DNA of 64,000 nt from Spongiibacter thalassae (lineage in GTDB: Bacteria > Pseudomonadota > Gammaproteobacteria > Pseudomonadales > Spongiibacteraceae): NCBI RefSeq assembly GCF_012272835.1, contig NZ_JAAWWK010000005.1, positions 389,951 through 453,950 of the forward strand. The letters run 5' to 3'. The notes below the pieces were generated by a model. That model had not been told where the DNA came from, searched no databases, and saw only the letters and a program-made list of their open reading frames with translations. The position numbers and the translations under genes are program-made. Within the stretch, counting starts at the first letter, position 1, and every line of letters starts with the position of its first letter. Positions 1 to 8,390 of the stretch are shown in pieces.

Positions 1-79
1 TCATTGCCTTGGGGCGATTCAGGGCAATGGTGGCGACACGGTTTTCAACCGTGTAAGTAATGGTTTCAAAATCACTCAT
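1..79 (-). CDS. Enoyl-CoA hydratase/isomerase family protein, N-terminal fragment
   Basis: Only the first 26 codons are inside the window; the gene runs off the left edge. The reading begins MSDFETITYTVENRVATIAL and continues with NRPKAM, which is the usual opening of crotonase-fold proteins (a first beta strand followed by the NRP motif). It is the last visible gene of a leftward acyl-CoA operon, 43 bp downstream of the racemase gene. Hydration of a 2-enoyl-CoA is the likely reaction, but catalytic residues lie outside the window, so isomerase or hydrolase members of the family remain possible. Confidence 0.8.
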   Translation of the reverse strand, partial: MSDFETITYTVENRVATIALNRPKAM

Positions 80-122
80 TTTAAGTATGCCTTGTTAGTA
101 GGATGGGTTCTTATGCTGCGTA

Positions 123-1259
123 TTAGCTCAGAACACCAGCCTGTTCCAGGGATGCAATGGCATCATCGTCAAATCCCCATTCGCCAAGCACTTCTTTGGT
201 ATCCGCGCCTTCTGCGGAAGGCGGCTTGGGAGTGTCGCTTTGGCTGCGGCTAAACCGTGGTGCCGGGGCTGGCTGCATTTGGCCATTGACTTCGACATAG
301 GTGCCGCGCGCTTTGTTATGGGGATGTTGAGCAGCCTCTTTCAAGGTGAGGATGCCGGCCACACAGGCGTCGCTGCCTTCAAAGATGTCTACCCACTCGT
401 CGCGGGTCTTGGTTTTGAAGGCTTGTGTAAGTGCGGTTTTCAGCTCAGGCCATATAGCTTGATTGTTTTGCTCTGCAATATACTTCTCTGGCAGGCCCAG
501 CTTTTGAATCATTTCGGCAAAGAACTGTGGCTCGATTGGCGCGACAGAGAGATGTTTGCCGTCTGCGGTTTCATAGGAACCGTAGAAGGGAGTGCCCCCG
601 TCGAGTAAATTGGCTTCGCGCTGGGTGTTGAATAGCCCAAGAGCGTCCATTGAGTGAAACATGCTCATAAGGTGAGATGTACCATCAGTGATCGCTGCGT
701 CGACTACCTGACCTTTCCCGGACTTTTGTGCTTCCAGTAAGGCGGATAGCATGCCGATAACCAAAAACAAACTACCGCCGGCAAAATCACCCACTACATT
801 CAAGGGGGGGACGGGTTTGTCTGGTGTGCCAATGGCCGCTGCAGCACCGCTCAGGGAGATGTAGTTATAGTCGTGACCGGCGGAGTGTGCCAAGGGGCCG
901 GTTTGGCCCCAGCCGGTCATGCGGCCGTAGACAATTTTCGGGTTGCGTGCCAGGCAGGTATCAGGGCCGAAGCCGACGCGTTCGGCAACGCCAGGTCGAT
1001 TTCCTTCAAAAATGCCGTCGGCACCCTCGACCATTTTAAGAAGGGTCTCAAGGCCTTCCGGTTTTCTCAGATCGAGAGCAATACTTTTCTTGCCGCGTGA
1101 GTTGACATCAATAGCCGAGGGCAGGGCAATGGAGTTGGGCTTTGAGGCCCGCTCCACGACGATGACTTCGGCGCCAAGATCAGCCAGAACCTGGCCCGCG
1201 TAGGGGCCAGGGCCTATGCCCTTGATCTCGATAATTTTTAATCCGGTTAGTGGTCCCAT
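123..1259 (-). CDS. Alpha-methylacyl-CoA racemase (CoA-transferase family III fold)
   Basis: A 378-residue cytosolic protein of the CaiB/BaiF fold. Its opening GLKIIEIKGIGPGP and the pair of motifs AGHDYNY (His129, Asp130) and NVVGDFAGGS (Asp158) match the racemase branch, in which a His and an Asp exchange the alpha proton of 2-methylacyl-CoA. I start at ATG 1259 because AAAGGA lies just upstream and the family begins here; an in-frame ATG at 1334 would add 25 atypical residues. It lies between the acyl-CoA dehydrogenase and a crotonase in one leftward operon. Epimerising (2R)- to (2S)-methylacyl-CoA lets beta-oxidation proceed on branched chains. A formal CoA transferase activity cannot be excluded by sequence alone. 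Confidence 0.88.
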   Translation of the reverse strand: MGPLTGLKIIEIKGIGPGPYAGQVLADLGAEVIVVERASKPNSIALPSAIDVNSRGKKSIALDLRKPEGLETLLKMVEGADGIFEGNRPGVAERVGFGPDTCLARNPKIVYGRMTGWGQTGPLAHSAGHDYNYISLSGAAAAIGTPDKPVPPLNVVGDFAGGSLFLVIGMLSALLEAQKSGKGQVVDAAITDGTSHLMSMFHSMDALGLFNTQREANLLDGGTPFYGSYETADGKHLSVAPIEPQFFAEMIQKLGLPEKYIAEQNNQAIWPELKTALTQAFKTKTRDEWVDIFEGSDACVAGILTLKEAAQHPHNKARGTYVEVNGQMQPAPAPRFSRSQSDTPKPPSAEGADTKEVLGEWGFDDDAIASLEQAGVLS

Positions 1260-1287
1260 CGTTCTTTCCTTTGTTTTTTTTTGAAGG

Positions 1288-2448
1288 TTAGTCCAAAATG
1301 CTGGCGTATTTGTCAGAAAAAATGTCGCGACCAATGATCAGCTTCATAATTTCTGAGCTACCGGCGAGAATCCGGTTTATACGCGCGTCGGTGAACATGG
1401 TGCAGATGGGGTATTCCTTCATGTAACCCGCGCCACCGTGGAGCTGCACACCAAGGTCCAGCATACGCCCTTCAATTTCTGTGGCCTGCAGTTTGGCTTT
1501 CGCTGCCATGTTAACGGTGAGCTTACCTTCGTTGTGCACGGCCACGCAGTGATCTACATAGGCTTGAATAACTTCTATTTCGGCATCCATCTCAGCCATT
1601 TTGAACTGCGTGTTTTGCATATGAGCCAGGGGCTTGCCGAAGACTTTGCGCTCCATAACAAAATCGCGGGTCAGGTTGAACGCACGTCTGGCGTTGGCCG
1701 CGGAGCCAGTCGCGCCAATCAGGCGCTCTTCAGCGAGACCTTGCATCAGGTAGAAAAATCCGTGGCCGGTTTTGCCGAGAATATTTTCCTTGGGAATTTT
1801 GACATTGTTGAAAAACAGCTCGGCGGTGTCCTGGGCTTTTAAGCCCATTTTGTCCAGATTGCGGCCGCGCTCAAAGCCTTCCATTCCGCGCTCAACAACA
1901 CAGAGTGTCATTGCGTGCGGGTTATTGTCCGGGTCGGATTTGCCCGCCACGATAACCAGGTCGGAATTGATACCGTTTGAAATATAGGTTTTAGAGCCGT
2001 TGAGAACGAAGTGGTCGTCCTTTTCAAGCAGCGTAGTGCGCATGCCGGCAAGGTCGCTGCCAGCATCTGGCTCAGTCATCGCAATGGCGAGGATCTTTTT
2101 ACCCGACACGCAATCCGGCAGCCAACGCTGCTTTTGTTCGTCGTTGCCGAAGTGATCAATATAGGGGCCGACCAGACGGCTATGCAGGGTATTGAACCAT
2201 TCTCCGGTGCCGGCGCGTGCTGATTCTTCGATAATAATCTGCTCGTAGCGGAAGTCGCGATCTCCCATGCCGCCGTATTGTTCATCCGGCCAGATCATCA
2301 GAAAGCCTTGCTCGCCTGCTTTTTCAAAGGCTTCGCGGTCGACTATGCCTTGGTCCCGCCATTTTTCGACGTTTGGTGCAATTTCTATTTCCAGAAATTT
2401 CCGAAAGGCGTCGCGGAACATCATTTGTTCTTCGGTAAAGTTGCGCAT
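1288..2448 (-). CDS. Acyl-CoA dehydrogenase
   Basis: A 386-residue FAD enzyme for the first oxidation step of beta-oxidation. The N-terminal helical domain begins MRNFTEEQ. The central FAD/substrate signature AIAMTEPDAGSDLAGM is present, and the C-terminal helical domain carries GGAGYMKEYP and ILAGSSEIMKLIIGRD. The segment GLAEERLIG matches the position of the catalytic Glu in the long-chain/isovaleryl type, although the SSEI motif lies where short-chain enzymes carry theirs. I chose ATG 2448 because GGAG precedes it by six bases; the upstream in-frame ATG at 2496 would add 16 residues running through an intercistronic hairpin. Chain length and branching preference are not readable from the sequence. 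Confidence 0.92.
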   Translation of the reverse strand: MRNFTEEQMMFRDAFRKFLEIEIAPNVEKWRDQGIVDREAFEKAGEQGFLMIWPDEQYGGMGDRDFRYEQIIIEESARAGTGEWFNTLHSRLVGPYIDHFGNDEQKQRWLPDCVSGKKILAIAMTEPDAGSDLAGMRTTLLEKDDHFVLNGSKTYISNGINSDLVIVAGKSDPDNNPHAMTLCVVERGMEGFERGRNLDKMGLKAQDTAELFFNNVKIPKENILGKTGHGFFYLMQGLAEERLIGATGSAANARRAFNLTRDFVMERKVFGKPLAHMQNTQFKMAEMDAEIEVIQAYVDHCVAVHNEGKLTVNMAAKAKLQATEIEGRMLDLGVQLHGGAGYMKEYPICTMFTDARINRILAGSSEIMKLIIGRDIFSDKYASILD

Positions 2449-2464
2449 TCTTATCTCCATAACC

Positions 2465-2487
2465 GGAACCCAGCACAGCTGGGTTCC
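2465..2487 (-). repeat. Intercistronic hairpin between fusion gene and acyl-CoA dehydrogenase gene
   Basis: A perfect 10-bp inverted repeat, GGAACCCAGC and GCTGGGTTCC, encloses a 3-base loop. It lies after the stop of the multifunctional gene and ends a few bases before the ribosome binding site of the dehydrogenase gene. No U tract follows in the transcribed direction, so it is more likely an RNA-stability or processing element, or a tuning element for the downstream start, than a terminator. Confidence 0.7.
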
Positions 2488-2502
2488 AATTCGCAAAAGG
2501 GA

Positions 2503-4650
2503 TTATTGGAAGGTTTCGCCGGCGGCGATTTTCTTCGCAACAATGGCGGGGCAGGTAAAGCGTTCACCGTATGCAGCAGCAAGCTCTTCACAGCGTGCCT
2601 GGAATTTCTCCAGACCGTAAGTGTTTACGAACTGCAGGAAGCCACCTGTCCATACCGGTGCGCCGATGCCCATGATAGAGCCGATATTGCCGTCGGCCAC
2701 GGTGCGCAGCACGCCTGTTTCCAGGCACTTCAGCGACTCGATCACTTGACGGAACAGTAAGCGGTCTTTGATATCCTGATCGCTGATGACCACGTCTTCC
2801 TTGTAGAATTTTTCGAGCAAACCCGGCCAGAGGGTTTTGCTGCCGTCGGCGTGGTATTCGAAGTAACCGCCACCGTGGTGACGTCCGCCTCGACCATTTT
2901 CGCCGATCATAAAGGCGATCATTTCTTCCAGCGCATTTTGCTCGCCGTATTTCCCTTTAACGCCCATTTCCTCCCAGGTTTCCATGGCTTTGCGGCTCAG
3001 CTCGAGGCTGGTTTCGTCATGTACGGTGAGTGGGCCAACCGGCATGCCAATGGCCTTGCCAAGGTTGTCGACTTTAACGGGGTGCGCGCCCTCTACGACC
3101 ATACGCACGCCCTCGTCAAAGTAGGTGCCGAAAGTACGCGAGGTGAAGAAGCCTAAAGAGTCATTGACGACAATGGCCGTTTTTCTGATTTGCTTGGTGT
3201 AGTCATAGGCTTTGGCCAGTGCGATATCACTGGTTTTCTCGCCACAAATGATTTCAACCAATGGCATTTTGTCAACGGGTGAGAAGAAGTGTATGCCGAT
3301 AAAGTTCTCGGGCTTGCTTGAACCTTCAGCGAGCTGGGTGATTGGCAGGGTTGATGTGTTGGAGCCCCATACGCCATTTTCGCAAAGATACTTTTCTGTT
3401 GAAGCTGTAATTTTGTTTTTCAGCGCAACGTTTTCAAATACCGCTTCAATAATAAGATCGCAGCCCTGCAAATCTTCGTCATTGGCGGTGGGTTTGATGA
3501 GCGACAAAATTTCTGCTTTCTTCTCTTCCGTCATGCGGCCGCGGCTAATCGCCTTGTCCAGCAATTTTTCGGAGTAAGCCTTGCCTTTTTCAGCGGCCTC
3601 GACAGAGATGTCCTTCAGGATAACCTCGATACCGGCCTTTGCTGAAACATAGGCGATACCCTGGCCCATCATGCCGGCGCCGAGTACGCCGAGTTTCTTG
3701 GTTTCCTGCGGTGGAACACCTTTGGGGCGTGAGGCGCCGCCGTTGATTTTGTTCATCTGGAAGAAGAACGTGGTAATCATATTCTTGGCTTGTGGCGTTG
3801 TTGCCAAATACGCTAACCCACGGCTTTCTACGCGCAACGCCGTGTCAAAGTCGAGGCGTGCCGCTTCAACAGCGCAGTCCAGAATTTTTTCAGGCGCAGG
3901 CAGCAATCCGCGAGTTGTCTTGGACAGCATGGCGGGGGCGCCCATCAGCACCTGAGCGAGCTTAGGCGAGCTGGCATTGCCACCGGGAATCTTGAACCCT
4001 TTGTGATCCCAAGGCTGGATTGCCGCGGCTTCGTTGTCTTTGTTTTCCAGAATCCACGCTTTCGCTCTAGGGAGTAGTTCATCCACAGATGCGACAGTCT
4101 CGTGGATCATGCCCGCCTTCAGTGCTTTGGCAGGGTCAACTTTTTTCCCTTCGAGTAGGTAGGGTAGTGCATTCTGCAGGCCCAATAAATTTACCATGCG
4201 GACAATCCCGCCGCCGCCAGGTAGTAGGCCGAGGCTTACTTCTGGTAAACCAAGTTGTACTGACTTGTGGTTGTAGGCAATGCGGTAATTCGTAGAAAGG
4301 CAAATTTCGAAGCCGCCTCCCAGTGCCGCGCCATTGATCGCAGAGACAACGGGTACAGGAAGTTTTTCCAGTGCGCGCAAATCTGATTTAGTGGATTCCA
4401 GAATTGCCATGAATTCGTCTTCGTCGCCAGGCTGTGCCGCTAGCAGGTCGTTCAGGTCGCCGCCGGCGAAAAACACTTTCTTAGCTGAGGCTAACACGAC
4501 GCCGCTCAGGTCATTCTCAGCCTGCAGTTTTTGTACTGTTTCAGACATGGCTGTGCGATATTCTTCGTTCATCGCATTCACTGGCCCAGTCATGTCCATG
4601 GTGATGGTGACGATGCCGTCCACATCTTTGTCGTACTTGAATACACTCAT
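2503..4650 (-). CDS. Multifunctional enoyl-CoA hydratase / 3-hydroxyacyl-CoA dehydrogenase (FadB/FadJ type)
   Basis: A 715-residue fusion. Residues 1-190 form a crotonase domain with the oxyanion-hole segment GAALGGGFE and two candidate catalytic glutamates, Glu115 and Glu137 (LGLPEVSLGLLPGGGG). From about 318 a Rossmann domain begins with LGVLGAGMMGQG (GxGxxG, NAD binding). IGIHFFSPVDKMPLVEI near 450 holds the dehydrogenase histidine, and the C-terminal helical dimerisation domain follows. It converts 2-enoyl-CoA through L-3-hydroxyacyl-CoA to 3-ketoacyl-CoA, which the adjacent thiolase would cleave. It is not paired with a FadA of the usual fadBA layout, so I give no symbol; a fadB, fadJ or fadN-like role is possible. 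Confidence 0.93.
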   Translation of the reverse strand: MSVFKYDKDVDGIVTITMDMTGPVNAMNEEYRTAMSETVQKLQAENDLSGVVLASAKKVFFAGGDLNDLLAAQPGDEDEFMAILESTKSDLRALEKLPVPVVSAINGAALGGGFEICLSTNYRIAYNHKSVQLGLPEVSLGLLPGGGGIVRMVNLLGLQNALPYLLEGKKVDPAKALKAGMIHETVASVDELLPRAKAWILENKDNEAAAIQPWDHKGFKIPGGNASSPKLAQVLMGAPAMLSKTTRGLLPAPEKILDCAVEAARLDFDTALRVESRGLAYLATTPQAKNMITTFFFQMNKINGGASRPKGVPPQETKKLGVLGAGMMGQGIAYVSAKAGIEVILKDISVEAAEKGKAYSEKLLDKAISRGRMTEEKKAEILSLIKPTANDEDLQGCDLIIEAVFENVALKNKITASTEKYLCENGVWGSNTSTLPITQLAEGSSKPENFIGIHFFSPVDKMPLVEIICGEKTSDIALAKAYDYTKQIRKTAIVVNDSLGFFTSRTFGTYFDEGVRMVVEGAHPVKVDNLGKAIGMPVGPLTVHDETSLELSRKAMETWEEMGVKGKYGEQNALEEMIAFMIGENGRGGRHHGGGYFEYHADGSKTLWPGLLEKFYKEDVVISDQDIKDRLLFRQVIESLKCLETGVLRTVADGNIGSIMGIGAPVWTGGFLQFVNTYGLEKFQARCEELAAAYGERFTCPAIVAKKIAAGETFQ

Positions 4651-4690
4651 TGTCTTGTCCTAAATTCTGTCATTGTTAGTGGCGTGTTCA

Positions 4691-4720
4691 GAACCGGCGC
4701 TGGAATGTTGTCGCCGGTTC
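4691..4720 (-). repeat. Intercistronic hairpin between thiolase and fusion genes
   Basis: A perfect 9-bp inverted repeat, GAACCGGCG and CGCCGGTTC, with a 12-base loop, fills much of the 78-bp gap between the thiolase stop and the next start. It lacks a following T run on either strand. It is the second such stem in this operon, the other being at 2465-2487, so the operon may use stems to set the relative amounts of its cistrons. Confidence 0.65.
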
Positions 4721-4728
4721 GAGGCCGT

Positions 4729-5937
4729 TTAAACCCGCTCGATGATGGTAGCGATGCCCATACCGCCGCCTACGCACAGTGATAACATGGCGCGTTTAAG
4801 GTTGCGGCGCTCCAGCTCGTCGAGCATGGTGCTGACCAGCATGCCGCCGGTCGCGCCCAGCGGGTGACCCATGGCGATGGCTCCGCCGTTGACGTTGGTG
4901 ACCTCGTGGCTGATATCAAGGTCTTTCATGTAGCGCATGGCTACCGAAGCGAAGGCCTCATTGATTTCCCAGAGATCGATGTCCGAGGCGGTCAAACCGG
5001 CTTTTTCGAGGGCTTTTTTTGCGGCGGGGCCGGGGCCTGCCAGCATAATAATAGGGCAGGTAGACAGTACCGCAGTGGATACAATACGCCCACGTGGTGT
5101 CAGCCCGAGATCCTTCCCTGCTTTTTCGCTACCGATAAGCACAGCAGAGGCACCGTCAACGATACCGGAGGAGTTGCCTGGGGTGTGTACGTGCTCTACG
5201 CGGAGCAAGGTGTTGTACTTGCGTAAAATGATGTCATCAAAACCAATGCTGCCCATCATGTCAAACGACGGCTTTAGACTGCCGAGGCCTTCCATTGTGC
5301 TGTTGGGTTTAATGAAATCGTCTTTTTCCAGAATAGTCAGGCCGTTGCTATCTTTAACCGGCAGTACTGAGCGGTCGAAATAGCCATTGTCGCGCGCATG
5401 GGCGGCACGACGTTGCGATTCCAATGCAAAGGCGTCAACGTCTTCACGGCTGTAGCCGTCAAGATTGGCGATAACATCGGCGCCAATGCCCTGGGGTACG
5501 AAAGAGCTATCCATTTGGAAAGAAGGGTCGCTGGCCATGGCGCCACCGCTTGAGCCCATGGGCACCCGTGACATTGATTCCACGCCGCCCGCGACGACCA
5601 GGTCTTCCCAGCCAGAGGCAATTTTTTGTGCGGCAAAGTTTACGGCCTCGAGGCCGGATGCGCAGAAACGATCCAGCTGTACGCCGGCGACAGACTCATC
5701 CCAATTAGCACGTTGCACGATCATTTTGGCAATATCTGACCCTTGCTCACCAACGGGGCTGACACAACCCATGACGACGTCATCGATGTAGGAGGTGTCC
5801 AGATCATGGCGGCTTTGCAAGCCTTTAAGTAAGCCTGCGCCAAGATCGATGGGCTTGACCTCATGCAAAGTGCCGTCTTTTTTGCCCTTGCTTCGCGGGG
5901 TACGAACTGCGTCGTAGATATAAGCGTGATTTGTCAT
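4729..5937 (-). CDS. Acetyl-CoA C-acyltransferase (3-ketoacyl-CoA thiolase)
   Basis: A 402-residue thiolase, first gene of the leftward operon. The nucleophilic Cys92 sits in [12 protein letters not shown]. The catalytic His is in [15 protein letters not shown] and the second Cys in [12 protein letters not shown] near the C-terminus, which are the three standard thiolase signatures. It would release acetyl-CoA or propionyl-CoA from the 3-ketoacyl-CoA made by the neighbouring FadB-type protein. The length is normal for the family. Degradative use is favoured over acetoacetyl-CoA synthesis because every neighbour is a beta-oxidation enzyme. Confidence 0.93.
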   Translation of the reverse strand: MTNHAYIYDAVRTPRSKGKKDGTLHEVKPIDLGAGLLKGLQSRHDLDTSYIDDVVMGCVSPVGEQGSDIAKMIVQRANWDESVAGVQLDRFCASGLEAVNFAAQKIASGWEDLVVAGGVESMSRVPMGSSGGAMASDPSFQMDSSFVPQGIGADVIANLDGYSREDVDAFALESQRRAAHARDNGYFDRSVLPVKDSNGLTILEKDDFIKPNSTMEGLGSLKPSFDMMGSIGFDDIILRKYNTLLRVEHVHTPGNSSGIVDGASAVLIGSEKAGKDLGLTPRGRIVSTAVLSTCPIIMLAGPGPAAKKALEKAGLTASDIDLWEINEAFASVAMRYMKDLDISHEVTNVNGGAIAMGHPLGATGGMLVSTMLDELERRNLKRAMLSLCVGGGMGIATIIERV

Positions 5938-6012
5938 TGTCTTCCTCGTTTTGTCGTTACCCGGCCCTTATTCGGGCTTGAGGTGGAGCAGTTTGGGGAA
6001 TAAACAAGACTG

Positions 6013-6024
6013 ATGCCATGGCAT
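6013..6024. promoter_or_regulatory. 12-bp perfect palindrome in the divergent thiolase/araC-type interval
   Basis: ATGCCATGGCAT reads identically on both strands and lies about 75 bp upstream of the thiolase start and 80 bp upstream of the AraC-type start. A symmetric site in a divergent regulator/operon interval could be an operator, but AraC proteins usually bind direct repeats, and a 12-mer palindrome can occur by chance. Confidence 0.3.
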
Positions 6025-6101
6025 AGGCTATCGAAAAAATCGTCATTTTCTGACATTTCGTGTTAGAGTTTTTGACGGTTTATTGTTTGTGAGGGGCGGC
6101 T

Positions 6102-7109
6102 ATGCAGGCGGCTACAGTATCACCAGTATATGTACGTATGGCGCTGAACGGCGCGATAGCTAAAGGCTATAACCCTGAAGAAATACTGCAGGCTCAGGGG
6201 CTTCCTCCTCAGATTCTCAGTAATCCCCGCTTGAGAATATCGACCTTGGCGTTTGCCGGCTTAACGCAGGCGCTGGTCGAACTGCTCCGGGACGAGACCG
6301 TGGGCTTGCTGGCAAGACCCTCACCAATAGGCACCTTTTCTCTTATGGCAAAGGCCTCGCTCAGCTGTGGAAACATATTGGAGTCCATGCAAACGTGGCG
6401 CGATTCCACTAATTGGCTGTCCAGTAGCGCGAATTCACACACCTTTTTCGACAGCAACGGTGGTTTTATTGCCTTTAATGGTCAAAAAAGCATAGGCATT
6501 AAGGATAGCTATATTATCGAGTCCCTGATGACGGGGTGTCATCGTTTTCATTGCTGGCTGGCCAACGAATTTTTGCCTATAGAGCGAGTAGAGCTGGTAG
6601 ATTCGGAACCGCCTTTCAGTAGTGAACACCGCTTTTTATTTTACGGTGCGCCGGTTCACTACGGTCAAAAACGGAATGCGATGCATTTCAGTGGTGCTAC
6701 ATTGCGGCAAGGCAACTTTAGAACTCGTGAGGAATTAAGTGAGTTATTCGATCATCACATCGCTGCGATTATGACTCAGCCGCGGCAAAGTAATCGTGTG
6801 TCGGTCAAAGTACGGCTTTGGATGGAGCGTTTATTTCGAGAGGAAGGGGGCTTGCCTCTTTTGGATGAGGCAGCAAGTTACCTTGGTTTGACCGAGCAAA
6901 CACTGCGCCGTCGGCTTAAAAAAGAGGGCTATGCGTTCAAGCAGATTAAGGAAGATACCCGACGAGATGTGGCTATGCACTATATAAAGCAATCCAGTCT
7001 AAGTGTGGAGGAGATCGGACTTCGCCTGGGGTTTTCGGACGCCAGTGCGTTTATACGCGCTTTTAAAAATTGGGCAGGTGTAACACCGCTGGTGTATCGA
7101 AAATTGTGA
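6102..7109 (+). CDS. AraC-family transcriptional regulator
   Basis: A 335-residue regulator with a ligand-sensing N-terminal region of about 200 residues of the Arabinose_bd (OruR/ArgR-like) type. A C-terminal double helix-turn-helix covers about 240-335: DEAASYLGLTEQTLRRRLKKEG is the first helix-turn-helix, and VEEIGLRLGFSDASAFIRAFKNWAGVTP carries the classic AraC signature. ATG 6102 is preceded by GAGGGGCGGCT. It diverges from the acyl-CoA operon and is the obvious candidate for its control, perhaps sensing a carboxylic acid or acyl-CoA intermediate; that is inference from position only. Confidence 0.9.
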   Translation: MQAATVSPVYVRMALNGAIAKGYNPEEILQAQGLPPQILSNPRLRISTLAFAGLTQALVELLRDETVGLLARPSPIGTFSLMAKASLSCGNILESMQTWRDSTNWLSSSANSHTFFDSNGGFIAFNGQKSIGIKDSYIIESLMTGCHRFHCWLANEFLPIERVELVDSEPPFSSEHRFLFYGAPVHYGQKRNAMHFSGATLRQGNFRTREELSELFDHHIAAIMTQPRQSNRVSVKVRLWMERLFREEGGLPLLDEAASYLGLTEQTLRRRLKKEGYAFKQIKEDTRRDVAMHYIKQSSLSVEEIGLRLGFSDASAFIRAFKNWAGVTPLVYRKL

Positions 7110-7111
7110 TT

Positions 7112-7135
7112 GGGCGTGGGCGTGGGCGTGGGGGG
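7112..7135 (+). repeat. GGGCGT tandem repeat ending in a G6 run
   Basis: Three exact copies of GGGCGT are followed by six G residues, starting three bases after the stop codon of the AraC-type gene. The tract is short; it has four G runs and could in principle fold as a G-quadruplex. Confidence 0.6.
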
Positions 7136-7277
7136 CTGATTTTGACATTGATTAATAACGGAATAGTCTTTTCGTTCAATGGTAGGTGGTCAAGGATCTT
7201 TAAACTCTGGTGCGGTCAACGTCTGAGCGTATGATGCGACCCGTCGGGGTGTGTCCTGCGGCGTTTATCCAAAGCAC

Positions 7278-7565
7278 TCACTGAGCTCGGAGGCAGGCTC
7301 TCAGTCGCTTGTGTAGTGCAGCACATCGCGCTCTTTCCGCCTTGCCGGGCGCCAAAAGTCCATCCAGAAGCTGGTTCGACTTTCTTGGCTGTCGAGCGTT
7401 GAAGTACTCGTCTACATTTTTTACCCGGAATTTGGCTTTCGCGATCACCTTGGCTGTAATGGATTCCGCAGGATCGGTGGAACCCTCAAGGGGCTCCGGA
7501 AACCCAACCAGCCAGGTGTGAAATTCAACCAGCCTTTTTGGTGTTTTCCCGGATCGACCTCGAAG
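7278..7565 (-). pseudogene. Fragment of a decayed coding sequence, family not recognised
   Basis: A 95-codon minus-strand frame ending at TGA 7278-7280 has no start codon near its 5' end, where TAG at 7566-7568 closes it. Its translation looks protein-like, for example RLVEFHTWLVGFPEPLEG and later KFRVKNVDEYFNARQPRKSN, with a basic C-terminus. A second open frame upstream (through about 7750, reading ELGNLCKRFNARIDL) would join it by a single -1 shift at GGGAAAA (7544-7550), giving a continuous reading. I do not recognise the family. A frameshifted remnant is the simplest explanation; programmed frameshifting or chance are alternatives. Confidence 0.25.
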
Positions 7566-7581
7566 CTAAGGTCGATCCGGG
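7548..7581. repeat. 13-bp perfect inverted repeat
   Basis: CCCGGATCGACCT and AGGTCGATCCGGG flank an 8-base loop. It lies in the gene-poor interval and overlaps the apparent frameshift in the decayed minus-strand reading. A long T run is absent on both sides, so termination is not supported. It may be a recombination or end-repeat relic, or an RNA structure. Confidence 0.7.
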
Positions 7582-7832
7582 CGTTAAACCTCTTGCAGAG
7601 GTTTCCGAGTTCGGTCAAGGAAGCGCTAGTGTACGGCACAGTTTGATGTGCGATGGCGCTCGGCTCGCGCCCGTGATGTATCTGCAGCGCCAGGCGCAAT
7701 TCCCTGACAGCATACGGCCGACGGGCATGATCGTCTATTTGGTATTTGCGTAGGTAAAAACAGAAATAGCGGGACGGGTGACGCCGGTACGCGTACTCTG
7801 TGATTTTCGAGGTTTGGTGATAGGGCCACGTC

Positions 7833-8390
7833 CTAATCCTCGATATTCTTGTAAATATACAGGAAGGAATTGAGCATCTCGTCCATATCCGGCAAGTCCC
7901 GCACATCAGGATCGAGATTGTTGCTTTTAAACCACGTTCGTTCGCGGGTAGACTGGCAATGATTATAGTTCAGTATTTCCTTAAACATCGCCGACTTGAA
8001 CTCGGTACTACCGGCTGCGTAGGCACTGCGAACCAGTTCGTCGATCGCCTGACCGAGCTGGGCTGTTAGCTTGCTGACCCCTGTTACGGTAAGAGGCAAA
8101 TCGCAGGGCAGTTCGGTGAGCGCATGAGCCAGGTGTTGAGCTTTGGTCAGGTTATGAGAGCCGCCTTTGGCCAGATTTACCAGGGTGTGGGCCAGTGCTG
8201 CCATGTTGTCAAAGGATCCTTTTTCGTAGAGATAGGCATTGTCCCATTGCTCGTTGAGGATTTTGAGGTGTCCCAGCATTAGCGCGGCCTGTTCAGCGGC
8301 AAAGCTCTCGTCTTCGCCTATGGCCGGTATGATGACACTTTCCAGCGCTTTACTAAGGTTGTTTATTCTCGTAGTAATATCAGGCAGCAT
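7833..8390 (-). CDS. Conserved-looking hypothetical protein next to a phosphotransferase
   Basis: A 185-residue, largely alpha-helical, acidic cytosolic protein that I do not recognise. It has no signal peptide, membrane segment or obvious catalytic motif. The ATG at 8390 overlaps the end of the phosphotransferase gene (AATGCTGCCTGA), which suggests translational coupling and a shared function; an upstream in-frame ATG at 8441 would add 17 residues inside the neighbour. Small helical proteins coded directly after acyl-CoA-dehydrogenase-linked phosphotransferases may be accessory subunits, but this is inference from position. Confidence 0.75.
   Translation of the reverse strand: MLPDITTRINNLSKALESVIIPAIGEDESFAAEQAALMLGHLKILNEQWDNAYLYEKGSFDNMAALAHTLVNLAKGGSHNLTKAQHLAHALTELPCDLPLTVTGVSKLTAQLGQAIDELVRSAYAAGSTEFKSAMFKEILNYNHCQSTRERTWFKSNNLDPDVRDLPDMDEMLNSFLYIYKNIED

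Larger units (their letters stand above)
7110..7832. other. 723-bp stretch without a convincing intact gene
   Basis: The interval lies between the 3' ends of a rightward regulator gene and a leftward hypothetical gene. It starts with a short G-rich tandem repeat and contains a 13-bp perfect hairpin. On the minus strand it shows protein-like but interrupted reading. I see no tRNA, terminator with a T tract or transposase signature. It is most likely the remains of a decayed gene. Confidence 0.5.

Noticed and set aside
7110..7832. Insertion sequence or mobile element remnant
   Set aside because: There is a 13-bp hairpin and broken coding, but no paired terminal repeats, target duplication or transposase motif that I can recognise.
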